Made by a program: the position numbers and the translations under genes. 64,000 nt of DNA from Serripes groenlandicus (lineage: Eukaryota > Mollusca > Bivalvia > Cardiida > Cardiidae), in assembly GCA_031761405.1 (NCBI GenBank), contig JASEVX010000008.1, forward strand, positions 70,869,717 to 70,933,716. The letters are read 5' to 3'. This document shows, in pieces, positions 22,935-35,170 of this stretch; the stretch's first letter is position 1; every line of letters starts with the position of its first letter. The notes beneath the pieces were generated by a model. That model was not told the origin of the DNA and ran no database searches. It worked only from the letters and a program-made list of their open reading frames with translations.

Positions 22935-23087
22935 AACACCTAACGACTTTAAGTCCATTGGTGGATGACGCTTGTCACAGTAACTTTTGTCAAACATCGG
23001 AAAGAATGTTGGCCGAGTTGGGGTTCGAACTCACAACCACTGTATTGAAGCACGCATCGCAACCGACTGAGCTACCGGGGCTTGGCA
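22935..23087 (-). mobile_element. tRNA-derived SINE, 5' half
   Basis: On the minus strand the segment begins GCCAAGCCCCGGTAGCTCAG and reaches GCGTCATCCACCAATGG, including a B-box-like GAGTTCGAACCCC. The 3' half and ATCA tail are missing. Confidence 0.8.
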
Positions 23088-23389
23088 TATAAAGACAAGA
23101 CTCCAAGATATATGAAGCCGTCTTTGCGGCGTTATATCGGTTTCTTTGCGAAGTCTGTGTTATATAGTGTTTGATTTAGTATGGCAATCTGAAATACGAG
23201 GCGTCTATGGCTCATAGATCGCAAGCTGAATACAAATCGTATCTAAGGTATACTCTGGGATTGACTTTATGTATAACTTACCAATTTGAGTTAAACAGCT
23301 TATTGAGAAGTGAATATATTGCCCATCCCTTTTCAACAAAAATGCAGAGTTAACTGCATGCATTTGGTTAAAAGAAGAAGGCCGGTAAA
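23088..23389. other. Intergenic, nothing recognised
   Basis: No gene or element ends were seen. The minus-strand frame at 23441-23205 is unrecognised. Confidence 0.3.
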
Positions 23390-24400
23390 AAAGATATTGT
23401 AACATTGGGGGAAAAAAAATAATTTTGCTGAAATTCTTCAATTTCTTCTTTTCAGATAGTGTCTATCGTTCTTGGACACATAATTATATCCTTCATATAT
23501 CAAAAGTTGCCTTTACAATCCTTTCAGTCATACAAGCTAAATTCTTAACATCACGACAAAGTTGTAGACGATGACTAGCTCTTATAGATATCGAGGGCTT
23601 AGCGTGAAATAGTTGTAACTCAAATTTGTATTTCTTTACCAAGGTTAATCCCATAAAGTCTTTTAATGTGTTAAATCATTTTTCTTGGTAAACAATGGAA
23701 ATTTAAGTGCCATTGCTCGTTCTGAGCAACGGCAACTAAATTTGCATTGTTTACAAAGGGGTCAAAATTGCTCTTAAATCAGGGTTTTCAAAATATATTT
23801 TTAGTTACAACCGTTTCACGCCAAGCCCTCGATATGTTGATACGGAACATAGCTGTTTGTTTTAATTGTTCTGTTTTTGTCTTGTTTTAACCTGTTCCCA
23901 TATACTTCTTTTCTTCAACAGTGGACTTTGCAAAAATATGAGAAATCTCTTTAAATGAAAGATATTTTGTTTATATAGTTGAAAACATTTTGGCAAAAGG
24001 AGAAATTGCTTATAATGAGCATTTTGCTCTTTTACCACAATGTTTTCTTAAGTTGTCTTTAACAGTTGCATCCATAAATGGGAATACGTTAACCCTTTTC
24101 CTCCTGCAGGTACATATTGACACATTTCCAATAGAAAACCTTTGAAAACTATGCCATAATGTTTTTTTTATTTAATAATTAAACTGTCATATATGGAGAT
24201 ATTTCACATTTTCAATGCAGTGTTAGAGACTATGTAAAGAAAAATATATATAGTGAAAAGTATCACTAGATAATTTCACTGTTTTAATACATTCAGTTTC
24301 TCAATAATGCTTTGACAAGTACGTAATAAACACATCTCTTTACCCTTTTCCACAAACAGGGGCTTTCTGACAACTCTGCAGAAGATGAATTTTGAAAACA
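23390..24400 (+). repeat. Second copy of the old dispersed duplication
   Basis: This corresponds to 17741-18480 plus 19364-19880. The part 23849-24361 is close to identical to 19364-19880, while the earlier part is more diverged. It is interrupted by the TA-flanked MITE at 23591-23832. No protein is encoded. Confidence 0.75.
23591..23832. mobile_element. TA-flanked MITE with TCGAGGGCTT ends
   Basis: The ends are inverted repeats of about 30 bp: TCGAGGGCTTAGCGTGAAA on the left and the complement of TCGAGGGCTTGGCGTGAAAC on the right. TA flanks both sides (23589-23590 and 23833-23834). The paralogous copy at about 18400 reads AAGATATGTTGATAC with no insert, so the empty site confirms both the borders and the 2-bp TA duplication. 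TA targets point to the Tc1/mariner superfamily. At 242 bp it is non-autonomous. Confidence 0.85.
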
Positions 24401-25761
24401 TTATTTTAATTCATTCATCAAATCTTTTTTTTTTTTGAAATTCTTGGTATCGTAAACCGTATCTTGCTCGCTTTTCCGAAATTGTCGTTTTGATCGACGT
24501 TTTCAGTGGTTTCAACGAGCGCCGTACTTCTCACTCGATCGCTCTATCGAATATACTTGTTATATACTCTTTTCTTCAAAATGAACATATATTGATGTTA
24601 ACATTTTATATACCATATTTGTCTTTAACTGCCATATGAATCAATGTTTGATGTTAACAAATGACTTTGTAAATAAAATGTGCCCCAAAATCGATAAATA
24701 AATTTCGTCAATAAAAGATGGATAAATTTGTTGCAACAATTCAATGCTCCAATCACAATCGAATCAGAGTGTTGAACTTTTGTTGAAAACATCAGTAAAA
24801 TCTAATGAAAAAGTTTGTGGTAAAGGATGTATTCAAACTTGAACAAAAAGTTGTTTGAGACGTTCTAAGAGCAGACGATCCTAACATACCATATCGGGTT
24901 TCTTTTTATTATAGCACTGGATATTTGTACATTGTATCATTACCTTATAAGGTAATAACTTACCTTATAAGTTAATAACCGCATACCAATACTAAGTATT
25001 AACCCAGTATCTATGCTCTATATCACGTGATTGCTGTTTGTAAAGACTGCATATATAGTCGTTGGGCCCGTCATTACGCGTTTGACTTTAATAGAGTTCG
25101 GACGTATCTAACATATTATATTGGGGGAAAAGAGCGGTGCGCAAAAAGGATAGAAGATTGTATTGGTGAGAATTCGGTAAGTTATAACTTTTGACTTTTA
25201 GTTTGAACATTATATTTTTTTCCTTGTTTATCCAATGAGACCGAACCTAACATACTAACTAATTTTTTGGGAAAACAGATTTGCAAACCGTGATGTATAG
25301 AAATGTGATGTAACTTGTGTAGACGGAGTAATTGATAACATGTAAACATTGTAGCACGGCAGATTATATTTTATCTTCTAGTTTTGTTTTTGAAAATGTT
25401 GTACATTTTAAAGTCGACGAATTATGTAACGTATATTCAGATGTTCACTCACAGTTATATATATGCTATTCTAAAAAATCACGTGTCTGAAAATAAAAAC
25501 GAAAGGAATATTAAAACAAAAGCTTGGGGGATAGCAAAACAGCTGACTTATTCATTGAACATATTGACATCATTAAAAAGCTGAAACAAATCTTGACCAT
25601 ATAATAGAATACCGTACAGGATATACACCAGATATTTCGATTTGATTTAGTAATTGATCTAAAACATTATTCTGCATAATGACTAGTGGTAAAGTGGTTA
25701 AAAACTGCACGCTTGCTTATTCTGGTTTAATTGAACATGCCATAAAATGAGAGATATATTG
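24401..25761. other. AT-rich intergenic, possible orphan promoter/exon
   Basis: A CCTTATAAGG palindrome sits near 24951-24960, with ACCTTATAAG repeated nearby. A TATATAG word (25052) is followed about 125 bp later by AATTCGGTAAGTT, a good splice-donor match. No coding exon could be attached, so this is noted only as a possibility. Confidence 0.25.
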
Positions 25762-26068
25762 ATTGATTGGGGTTTAACGTCGTTTTCAACTTTTAACAAT
25801 TATTCAGTCATATCACGGCGACTAGTTCACATACTCATGTGTTTCCTGGCTTTCTAACACCAGTACTCCACAGAGCATTCCTCTTTCCAAGCAATTGGCT
25901 GCTTTTCCACTTAGACTGTTAGCCCATTGGTAGAAGACGAATGACGCTTGTCGCAATGACTTTTAACAAACGTCGGAAAGAATGTTTGTCGAGCTGGGGT
26001 TCTAACTCCCAACCCCTGGCTTGACAGCCCGCGTCGTTACCGACTGAGCTAACGGGGCTCGACATGAG
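25762..26068 (-). mobile_element. tRNA-derived SINE, nearly full length
   Basis: On the minus strand it runs from the head (GAGCCCCGTTAGCTCAGTCGG, read in two parts near 26059-26038), through AGTCATTGCGACAAGCGTC and CAGCCAATTGCTTGGAAAG, to the AATCAATCAAT tail at 25771-25760. Flanks ATGAGAGAT (left) and ATGAGTGAT (right) may be a mutated target duplication. Confidence 0.8.
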
Positions 26069-26189
26069 TGATTTATATCATAAAACAAACACGTACCATG
26101 AAGAATATAAAACGCCATATTTTTAAAAATACTGAAATTACATTGCGTAGAGAACATATCAACTTTAATTTAAGTAAAATATAACTATT

Positions 26190-26390
26190 AAGAAAGCTGA
26201 TAACTGCTGATCAGAAACAATATTGGAATATCATAAATGGCAATTAAATGAAAATGTAAATAACGACGAACCTGCAAATAATAAAAACAAAGCAGCAGGA
26301 TATGATGAAATAATAAATGAACAAATTAAAACATCTAAAAATCATGAACATGAAGAACATACAAAACATGTAACCCTATCCCCCATGCAA
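26190..26390 (+). pseudogene. LINE reverse-transcriptase fragment
   Basis: Two adjacent pieces in different frames read DQKQYWNIIN and NKAAGYDEIINEQIK. The first fits the linker before the reverse transcriptase and the second its opening motif (usually NKA.G.D.I.NE..K) in non-LTR retrotransposons. Stops and frame changes surround them. It is a small dead fragment in opposite orientation to the larger relic that follows. Confidence 0.6.
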
Positions 26391-26819
26391 TGAAACTATT
26401 GCAGAACTCTTGAACTATAGGGGCAAGGTTTTAAGCACTCATGATTTAATACTTCTAGCGTTGATGAAATTAGAGATCATGAGGAAAATTACCCAACATA
26501 AGTAATCTCCAACGCTTAGACAATGCGCCCGAATGTCATCATAATAAGAAATTCGTCTACATGAGGGCAAGGGTTAAATTCACACCAATACACATAAATA
26601 AATTACATTAATTGAGCCGGAGTTATCGTCGTCGCTAGCAAAAAGTGTGCAACAACTTGCGACACATTGGAAGCGCACCAACGTTAAACACGAGGGGTAA
26701 CTGTCCCACTTTCCGAACGTAAATGTAACAGCTCCAAACAGTGTGAAAGTACAAAATGACAGTCCGATATAAGTTATGGTAATCTGCACGAAGAACGAAG
26801 AATAATCATTCACTCCAAA
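26391..26819. other. Intergenic, nothing recognised
   Basis: No gene or repeat ends were recognised between the two LINE relics. Confidence 0.3.
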
Positions 26820-29750
26820 TAGAGCTTTAATAAGTCAGTCTTACTCAAGGATTTTAACCGACCAAACACTTGGTTATTAAACTCATGACGTATTCTACGC
26901 TCAAATGCGGATCTACAAGATTGTAGACGATTACAGTCAAGTAAAATATGCTCAGTAACACTTGACTCTATATCGTGCCTATCTCAACGCGTACCATAAT
27001 AATCAAAAGTAGACGAGTACGCAACTAACTGCGCCACAGAAAAACAAGCATACATCATACCAGGATTATGTTTTGCAAAATACCATATAGGATTACCAGA
27101 GAACTGCTCCTGAATGTGTCTATATAGTACGAATGCGTACGAAGAAGTTCTCCACATTTTTAATAGGAAACGCGCCAAATGTCGAAAAGTCATGCACGAC
27201 ATGATACAAATCATGTTTACGTAAATTTAGATAATATCAGAGATATAACCAGTACTACTAAGACCATAATTGAATGAACATAAACGCAGAAGAAAAAAGA
27301 CGTTTTGTTGACAGTCCCTCTCTAACCGACACAATTGACCAATGAAGGTCAATTTCCTCTTATCAGCCTACAATGGAAGAACGCCCAATATCTGTCATCG
27401 ATCTACTTTTCAATCCCTGAATCTGTTTTAAGCACAATCTGCGTGACCTTTCCAAATTCAAGTTGTCTCGGTCAGAAAGCGACTGTAACATTTCACAGCC
27501 AAAGAGAACTGCTGGCAAAACAATAGATTTGTATATTTTGAAACTAGTAATTGGACTAAGATCATTTCTGTGCAAACCTTCCTTCATTAACCCAAAGAAA
27601 GTCCCCCTCAATTTCCTATCTACATTTTTAACAATTGCACTTATTACATAAAATGCCTAAATGAATCTTGTATGAGGCTGTTACCCACACACGAAGACCG
27701 AGAACTAAGAGAAAATATTCGTTTTGACTCATTAAACGTGACAACAGTGCATTTATTTGGATTGTATTGAAATCTCCATAGACAAGAATATTTATAACAA
27801 ATCCATATCATTTCTTGTAAGGCTTTGCTCGATAGAGCAAGAAGGGCCAAGTGGTCTGAAAATGACGGGGCGCATACACTAGAGCCTAGAACTTGAAAAC
27901 CTAAATTACTGTTTTCTAACTGCTCTATCAATGAGTTGATATATAAGAGGCATAATAATAGGGACCATACCCCCACCCTGTCTGGTACCTTGTACAACTG
28001 GGAACCAGTCAGAATAAATAACCTTATACCTGACATAACTGAACATATCATTTTGCATGTAAATAACAGATTTTAACAGCTGTGGGGTGACTTGTAACTC
28101 ACGTGGTATATAGAATAGACAATCATGCCAACCTCTATCATATGTTTGAAAGACATCTAAAAAGCAAGCGAACAATTAACTGTAAGCTTCTTTTCAATAG
28201 CTAATACTTTCTGTTTGTATGAATGAAGTCATAGTACTACCCATGTTTTGTTGAAACCCGCCCTGGAGAAGATGTAATCGTTTAGCTATAGATTTTTGGA
28301 GGCGTTTGAGAGGAACATTTTCATATAGCTTTAAAATAGAAGAGGAAAGGTTAATTGCCCTATAACTACCAGAGCCATTTCTGGGTTTACCACCACCTTT
28401 GTATAAGGTTATAATCATACCTTGTTTAAGGGCTGTAGGTACGTGACCAAAACAATACATTAAATCAAGTAATCCACACCGTGAATGAGGTGTTTGTTGC
28501 AAACCTGATCTAGTCCACACATGTTACCATTTTTTAAAGTAGTTAAGGCAGATAACATTTCCTCCTGTGCTATGTGATCCCAATGTACTAAAATTGACTC
28601 TTCCTTAACTTAATACGATTTACACATGCCATCACGTTTTCGAAGTGCAATCGGTCAAAGGAATCACTCTCCGTATCAGAGTAAAGGGATGCAAAGTAAC
28701 GACCCCATTCACGACAAATTTCCAATGGATCACGTACGAGTAAGTCGCTAGATTAAATCTCTTTAGTGATGTTTTCATCTTCGATTTCAATTATTTCTAA
28801 AACATGGACTATCTATACCAGCATTATTGAATTGTTGTAGGTACTTTAGAAAGACATTTCTGTGTAACTTTCGAAAACAGCTGTTTGCATCTCTGTATTC
28901 TCTGTATGAATCAAAATCATCACCTCTTGGTCTGCCATCCTGAAACCAAACTATGCGCATCGATCTCATAAACGCATGGGCTTGCTTCAAGCTGACTGAC
29001 TGAGCTAAAGATGCGATCTGTAGGACGTGCGCGGAAGATGTGTAGTTGAGGCTATACTGATGTTATTAATAATGCACTAGTAATTGATCTACACTGTTTT
29101 CAGGCATTGACTTAAACTTATTTGATATTTTAAGAGTTCGATTCCGGACACCCATTTCCACCTTACTGACTGATTTAAATTGTCTTTGACACTATAAGAA
29201 TATTAATAAGTTTGTAATTTAAATACAATCGGACGGTGAGAAGATACATTTAGACAGTCATCGTCAAGTATAATACAGTAAACAATAGAATGAACTAATT
29301 CATCTGATGTGATAACATGATCAATTAGAGACTTGTTATGATGATCATAAGAAACATAGCTGGAATCTGCACCAGTACAAAGGGATGAAGTAGAGATATT
29401 AATCAAATCGAACATAGACGTCAGCTCCGAAAGAGCATTGCCTCTACTAGCTATCTGCTTAATAAACATTGATCCATTCAAATGAGCATTAAAATCGCAT
29501 ATTATAATTACTGTTCCAACTTGGGAATACATACTGATAAGATCATGTAACAGATCTATGTGTTGACAAAAGTATGCTATACTGTGATTTGAGCTGGGCA
29601 AAATATACTTTTAATACATATGTATACTTATCACATGACGTTTGAACTTGTATTCCTATAACCCGATCACTATCTATAGAAAGAGGAGAAAAAGAGTCGT
29701 TGAGTGATTTCTTCCATAATATCGCAACGCCACCATTATATCAACGGTTA
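26820..29750 (-). pseudogene. Nearly full-length non-LTR retrotransposon ORF2, inactivated
   Basis: Pieces in the right order on the minus strand rebuild an endonuclease-reverse transcriptase layout. Near 29745-29650 is GGVAILWKKSLNDSF. At 29601-29203 an APE-type endonuclease shows IIICDFNAHL and SLIDHVI, but the usual SDHRP is SSHRPIVF. At 28520-28194 is the reverse-transcriptase start (IITLYKGGGKPRN, SYRAINLSS). At 28175-27644 are QGTRQGG and a catalytic loop reading SFSDHLALL instead of F/YADDLAL. At 27611-27363 is the thumb region (VLFGCEMLQSL); the tail lies at 27214-26824. Frames change several times and both catalytic aspartates noted are replaced, so it cannot function. Clade not assigned. 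Confidence 0.85.
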
Positions 29751-29869
29751 ATAAAAAGTAAGTTCTATACACAAAATGATAGGGAAATACATAACACAAT
29801 ATAAATACATTTTTTACATTATGAAAATTGCCTCTAAAACTAAAAATCTTTCAACAGCATACAGAAGTA

Positions 29870-31725
29870 GTGTGCTTATTATGCCCCCTTCAAAGAAGAG
29901 GGGTATATTGCTTTGCACATGTCGGTCGGTTGGTCGGTCCGTCGGTAGAACAAAGCATCATGTCCGAGTGATAACTTAGCAATGCCTGGACCTATGGTCT
30001 CAAAATGACATGGAGGTTGGGCCTGACCAGTAGATGAACCCTACTGATTTTGAGGTCATCTGATCAAAGGTCAAGGTCACAGTGACCTTGAACGCGAACA
30101 GCTTGCCTGCATGTATGGCCCTATAACTTGACATGGAGACTGGGGGTGACCAGTAGATGACCCCTATTGATTTTGAGGTCATTAGGTCAAAGGTCAAAGG
30201 TCAAGGTCACTGACCTTGAACGCAAAACGCTTGTCCGGAGTGATAATTCAACAATGCTTGCACCCATGGCCCTCTTAACTTGAAGGCTTGGAGTGACCAG
30301 TAGATGACCCCTAGTGTGCGGTCTTCAAGTGAAAGTTCAATGTCGTAGTGACCAAGCTTGTCCGAGTGATAACAAAACAATGCCTTGATCTATGGTCCTC
30401 AAACTTGACTTGGAGGTTGGGCTTGACCAGTAGATGACCCCTATTGATGTTGAGGTCATCGGGTCAAATATCAAGGTCACAGTGACTTTGAATGCAAAAA
30501 GCTTGTCCGAGTGGTTCTCAAACTTGACATGGAGACTAGGGGTTACCAATAGATAACCCCTATTGATTTTGAGGTCATCTGGTTAAAAACTGTCCAAATA
30601 TTCCTTACAACATGGCGCTCAGATGGGCATAATGGCCCTCCAACTTGAAATGGAGGCTGTTGGTGACCAGTGGATGGCCCATACTGATTCTGAGGTCATC
30701 GGGTCAAAGGTCAAGGTCAGCGTGACCTTGAACGCAAAAAGCTTGTCCGAGTGATAACCGATGACATTGCCTGCACCCATGACCCTCAAACTTGACATGA
30801 ATGCTGGCGGTGACCTGAAGGTGACATCTAAGTCTTTTGAGGTGATCAGGTCAAAAGTCAAGGTCACAGTGAACTTGAACTTGAAAAGCTTGACCGAGTG
30901 ATAACTCGACATTGCCTGCACGTATGGCCCTCAAACTTGACATTGAGGCTGGGTGTGACCAGTAGATGACCACTATTGTGAGGTCATCAAGTGAAATATC
31001 AAGGTCGCAGTGACCAAGCTTGTCCGAGTGATAACAAAACAATGCATTGACCTATGGTCCTCAAACTTGACTTGGAGATTGGGCCTGAACAGTAGATGAC
31101 CCCTATTGATGTTGAGATCATCGGGTCAAAGGTCTACGTCACAGTGACCTTGAACGCAAAAAGCTTGTCCGAGTGATAACTCAACATTGCAAGCACTAAT
31201 GGCCTTCAAACTTGACATGGAGGCTGAGGGTGACCAATTAGATGACCACTATTGATTCTGAGGTCATCTGGTTAAAAATTGTTCAAATATTCCTTACAAC
31301 ATGGCGCTCAGAGGGGAATTATGGCCCTCAAACTTGAAATGGAGGCTGGTGGTGACCAGTAGATGACCCATATTGATTCTGCGGTGTTTGGATCAAAGGT
31401 GAAGGTCATGGTGACCTTGAACGCAAAAAGCTTGTCCGAGTGATAACTCGACATTGCCTGCACCCATGACCCTCAAACTTGACATGGAGGCTGGGGTGAC
31501 CTGTAGATGACCTCTTAGTATTTTGAGGTCATTGTGTCAACGTCAAGGTCACTGACCTTTAACGCAAAATCTTGTCCGAGGGATAACTCGACATTGCATG
31601 CACCCATGACCCTGAAACTTAACTTGGAGGCCGGGGTGACAAGTAAATGACCCCTTTGTGAGGTCATCAGGTCAAATTCATAGTGATCAAGCTTGTCCGA
31701 GTGATGACTAAGCAGTGCCTCTTGC
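29870..31725. repeat. Tandem-like repeat, about 140-bp period, rich in AGGTCA half-sites
   Basis: It opens with ATGCCCCCTTCAAAGAAGAGG and a GTCGGTCGGTTGGTCGG run (29879-29945). About a dozen diverged units follow, containing GCTTGTCCGAGTGATAAC, CTCAAACTTGACATGGAGG, GACCAGTAGATGACCC and TCAAAGGTCAAGGTCAC. I recognise the wording as a repeat common in bivalve genomes. Several units hold a perfect AGGTCA-n3-TGACCT palindrome (30074-30088, 30714-30728, 31403-31417). Minus-strand open frames inside it are repeat artefacts. Confidence 0.85.
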
Positions 31726-31734
31726 TTTCTTATT

Positions 31735-32190
31735 AGCAATGGGTTATTAGATTGTAATAACGCGTAGGAACTAGTAATGCTAGTACCAGATGTATACCAG
31801 GTTAAAAGGAAATGCTGTCTGATTTCGAGGAACTTTTGACACTGAAAAATATATGATTTGCACACTCAGTAATGTTATGATTAAATTTTGAAAACAGTAC
31901 AAACATATCCTATTTTACAGAGTAATTTTACTATGGCCACCAGTCTTAATTAAAAACTTATGATTAGACCAACATTATTTTAGTAGTTATCTTATGATTA
32001 AAGGATATGTCTATAAGTAGATCGTTTTCTGAATTCAATAGAGACTTATAATGTTTATAGTGAAGACAACGACTAGATTCGTTGATACGTCCATGCCAAT
32101 TTTGCTCGAAATAGTCAAGTAGACGTTCTTTAAAACACCTTATACATTGATTCACGTTATCAACCTCCTGTTTCCAAAACCAAATAAGAA
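31735..32190 (-). pseudogene. LINE C-terminal relic
   Basis: Minus-strand pieces read CFKERLLDYFEQNWHGRIN and SSRCLHYKHYKSLLNSEN (32155-31964), then NRICLYCFQN, then CQKFLEIRQHFLLTWY and SFYALL-like NNPLLIRK (about 31850-31735). This fits the region after the reverse transcriptase in the same general LINE group as 18838-19240. It is broken by frame changes and cut off at about 31730, where the AGGTCA repeat begins. Confidence 0.7.
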
Positions 32191-32229
32191 AAGTAAGTTC
32201 TTCCCATAAGTTGCCCAGGTTCTACGTCC

Positions 32230-32760
32230 TACGTTATTTAAAGATGTCAACATTAAATAACAGTTGTTGGTCATATTTTGTCCAAAGTCATATTCAATAA
32301 AATTTTACATGCAGCTTCTATACTAAGAGGAGATGTGCATATCCTAAAGGGGTTACAATTACATGATATTTTACAGAGTTATGGCCCTTTTACTTATTAA
32401 GTTGTTGGTCATATTTTGTCAAAAGTCATATTTTGTCCGGCCTATTTCTTACAAACCACTGGGTGGAATTCAATACAAATTTACATGAAGCTTCTATACC
32501 AAGAGGAGATGTGCATAATCTAAGGGTATTACAATTGCATGTTATTTTACAGAGTTATGGCCCTTTTACTTATTACGTTGTTGGTCATATTTTGTCCATA
32601 TTTTGTCCGGCCTATTTCTTACAAACCACTGGGTGGAATTCAATAACATATTTACATGAAGCTTCTATACCAAGAGGAGATGTGCATATCATAACGATTT
32701 TACAATTGCAGAGTTATGGCCCTTTTGTTGGTCAGTCGGAAGCCATATTTTGAGTCAAGG
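32230..32760 (+). repeat. Three-copy tandem repeat, about 165-180 bp
   Basis: Each unit contains GTTGTTGGTCATATTTTGTC, ACATGAAGCTTCTATACCAAG (or a variant), GAGGAGATGTGCATA and AGAGTTATGGCCCTTTT. Units start near 32263, 32403 and 32580. The wording is typical of repeats dispersed in bivalve genomes. Confidence 0.75.
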
Positions 32761-33150
32761 TGCTGTTTTGGGGGTATTTATCACCCTCAGTGATATTTCT
32801 AGTTATAGCTTGTAATGAAAACAGATAATCAACAGTATAATAATTGCGTCTGAATCCAGAGTGTGCTTCACAATTTGTATTGTTATCCTCTGTCTAAGTA
32901 TATAGTCTTGTGTTAATAAAACTTGAAACTGTTTTATAGCGACTCTATATGGTATTAAATAAAAATACATTATTATTATGGTATAGAACCATATTAAGAG
33001 TATATATGTATAGTAACACAGTTCTGTGTGGGAATTCCCCGAACTGTCCCATACCATAACCTTACTTTCATTATTTATATAATAGCTTATGGACCATATA
33101 TAGACTATTTGAAGTAGTTTGTCGAGGTATTGTGGTTTGTTTGGGTTTTT
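32761..33150. other. AT-rich intergenic, nothing recognised
   Basis: No gene or repeat ends were seen; the minus-strand frame 33057-32803 is unrecognised. Confidence 0.3.
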
Positions 33151-33480
33151 AGCTCGACTTTTCGAAGAAAAAACAAGCTATTCTACTCGCCTCGGCGTCA
33201 CACCTTGGTTAAGTTTTTTGTACCAAAACCATTATAGATATTGCTTTGAAACTTACCATTCTTGAACATCATCATCACCTAAATCAACAGATAAGAGCGC
33301 ATAACTATGGCCCTTTTCCAATTTGGAATTTTAGTTAAGTTTTCCGCACTACCCATTTTTTTTCAAAACTTAAACCATCATTATCTCCATCAACAGACAA
33401 GAGTACATAAATCTTTGCAGGTTTTTGTCAGAATGATGGCACTTTTTCGATTAAGAAAAAACATTGAATCTGGTGAATTG
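33151..33480 (+). repeat. Dispersed repeat starting TTTTTAGCTCGACT
   Basis: The start TTTTTAGCTCGACTTTTCGAAG, with the CTCGCCTCGGCGTCACACC segment, recurs at 52074-52160. The following part carries AACTATGGCCCTTTT. It is a repeat type I recognise from bivalve genomes; ends are not defined. Confidence 0.55.
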
Positions 33481-33960
33481 TTTAAGGTGATTTTATGATG
33501 AGCCACCACCGTGCCTTTGTGAAACACATTTTGAATTGAATTTGACAGGAGGCTCAGGTTCTCATAAAGAAACGTGTATGATAGATTTACGATGAAACCA
33601 ATTTCCCCAAAACAAATGCTAACAAGCACACGGAGATAATTAACATAGAACAATTGTGGTATTGGGATACACCTTTTCTTTTTACTTGTTTTCTAAATTA
33701 TAAATGCATTGTTCTGTAATCGGTCAAATACCGTCAAATACCTGTATTGATTGTATATAAAAATGTGTCAATTATGTTGTTCTTCAAACGTTTAAAAGCC
33801 GACTAGAAATAGTGCAGTCGGTTCTTTACTAGTTATCGATTATGGGGTCAGGTGTTCGATTTCCGGTACGATTCCCTTTTTTGTGTCGATATTGAGATCA
33901 ACGTCGGCCTTCTGCCACTGATAGGCTAAATAAGTAATGTGTGAATGTGGTCATTCCTGT
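33481..33960. other. Intergenic with a tRNA-like stretch
   Basis: Around 33810-33880, GTGCAGTCGGTTC and GTGTTCGATTTCCGG resemble the A and B boxes of a SINE head, but no cloverleaf or tail is clear. No protein gene is seen. Confidence 0.35.
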
Positions 33961-34166
33961 TTAACCCTTTCCTACCTGCAGACGTGTTTTGACCCAAGAG
34001 CAGAAGACGACTTTTGAAAACATTGTGGCCAAAGGTGAAATTGCTCAATTTTTCCTTTGACCGCATTGTTTTCAACTTCATTTAACAATTATGGAGATTT
34101 TTCAGGTTGTTATCAATGTTTTCAAAGTCGTCTGCCACATATTTGTTGTATGTGGGAAAGGGTTAA
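33961..34166. mobile_element. TTAA-flanked MITE (piggyBac-like), best copy
   Basis: It starts TTAACCCTTTCCTAC and ends GTGGGAAAGGGTTAA, with TTAA intact on both sides. The inner arms GCAGAAGACGACTTTTGAAAAC and GTTTTCAAAGTCGTCTGC (complementary over about 18 bp) allow a long hairpin. At 206 bp it has no coding capacity. This copy best defines the family seen in pieces at 9009, 19854, 24339 and 50652. Confidence 0.85.
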
Positions 34167-35155
34167 GAATGTAAAGCGGTGTATTGGTACGATAATTTAA
34201 ATGGATAGGTGGACTGACTACCGAGATATAACTAACATACTGTACATAAGGACGTTGTACCTATATTCATTAATTAAACACAATCGAAATGGGCCCGTAG
34301 CTGTTTTCCTACACTATTTCTGTTTCAGATCTATTCTGCATGTTTATGTGGGAAGCAGATAGCAAACACCACATGAACATCGACTCTTTGTCTTCCCTTT
34401 TCATCATACGGCCATTCAAGAAATAGATCTATATGCTTTCCTTCAAACAAATAATGAGTAAATATAAAAAGTGTTCAATCTAAAACGTTATTTATAACGG
34501 TGCATTCTGTCTTTGTCACTTGTTAGTTTTAAGGTAAGATTACAATGTATATGGGTGAAAAGGGTAGGAAATGTGAGACTAAAAAAAACCACATGCATAC
34601 AGAAATAACGTGCCATTTAAATCATACACCAAAAGTTGTACATTCAGAAATCAGTGATAGTAACATCGCATATGAAATGACGTAATCATCTCTTTAAGTT
34701 TGACGTCATTCCGCGTGTGTGTGGACACGGAGTTTGATCATGTTTATAAACGTAGTGTTCATCGATAAAATGAAGAGCGACATAGTCTTACGACCAGGTT
34801 AATCTCTCCCTATTACGTTATCCAAAAGAAACGTTCAATACTTGTTTGCATTTATTCCTAATTACTCTATCAAATACAATACATTTCATATACCTACAAT
34901 CAGAAATAAAAGGCGCATCTTTCCCTATACATCAGATGCATTAATTGTGAAAAGCCCCTAATTAACACATCATTTTACTGGTCACTTTCTATAATAAAAA
35001 TGAAGATGACGTGTAACACAAATTAGCGACAAAAGCTACAAGAAAGCTCTGAAAACTTAAATTATCTTTGATCTAGCGTAAAATTACGTCTGTTCCTTCA
35101 GCATACTACAGGAAGGATTTGCGACATCTTCAACCGTTAACAGTCGAAATCGGCC
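34167..35155. other. Intergenic; isolated TGACGTCA-like site
   Basis: A GACGTCATTCCGCG stretch near 34711 resembles a cAMP-response-type site, and ATGACGTAATC lies about 35 bp before it. No exon could be attached. No other structure was seen. Confidence 0.3.
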
Positions 35156-35170
35156 GATAAAGAGAAAGAT

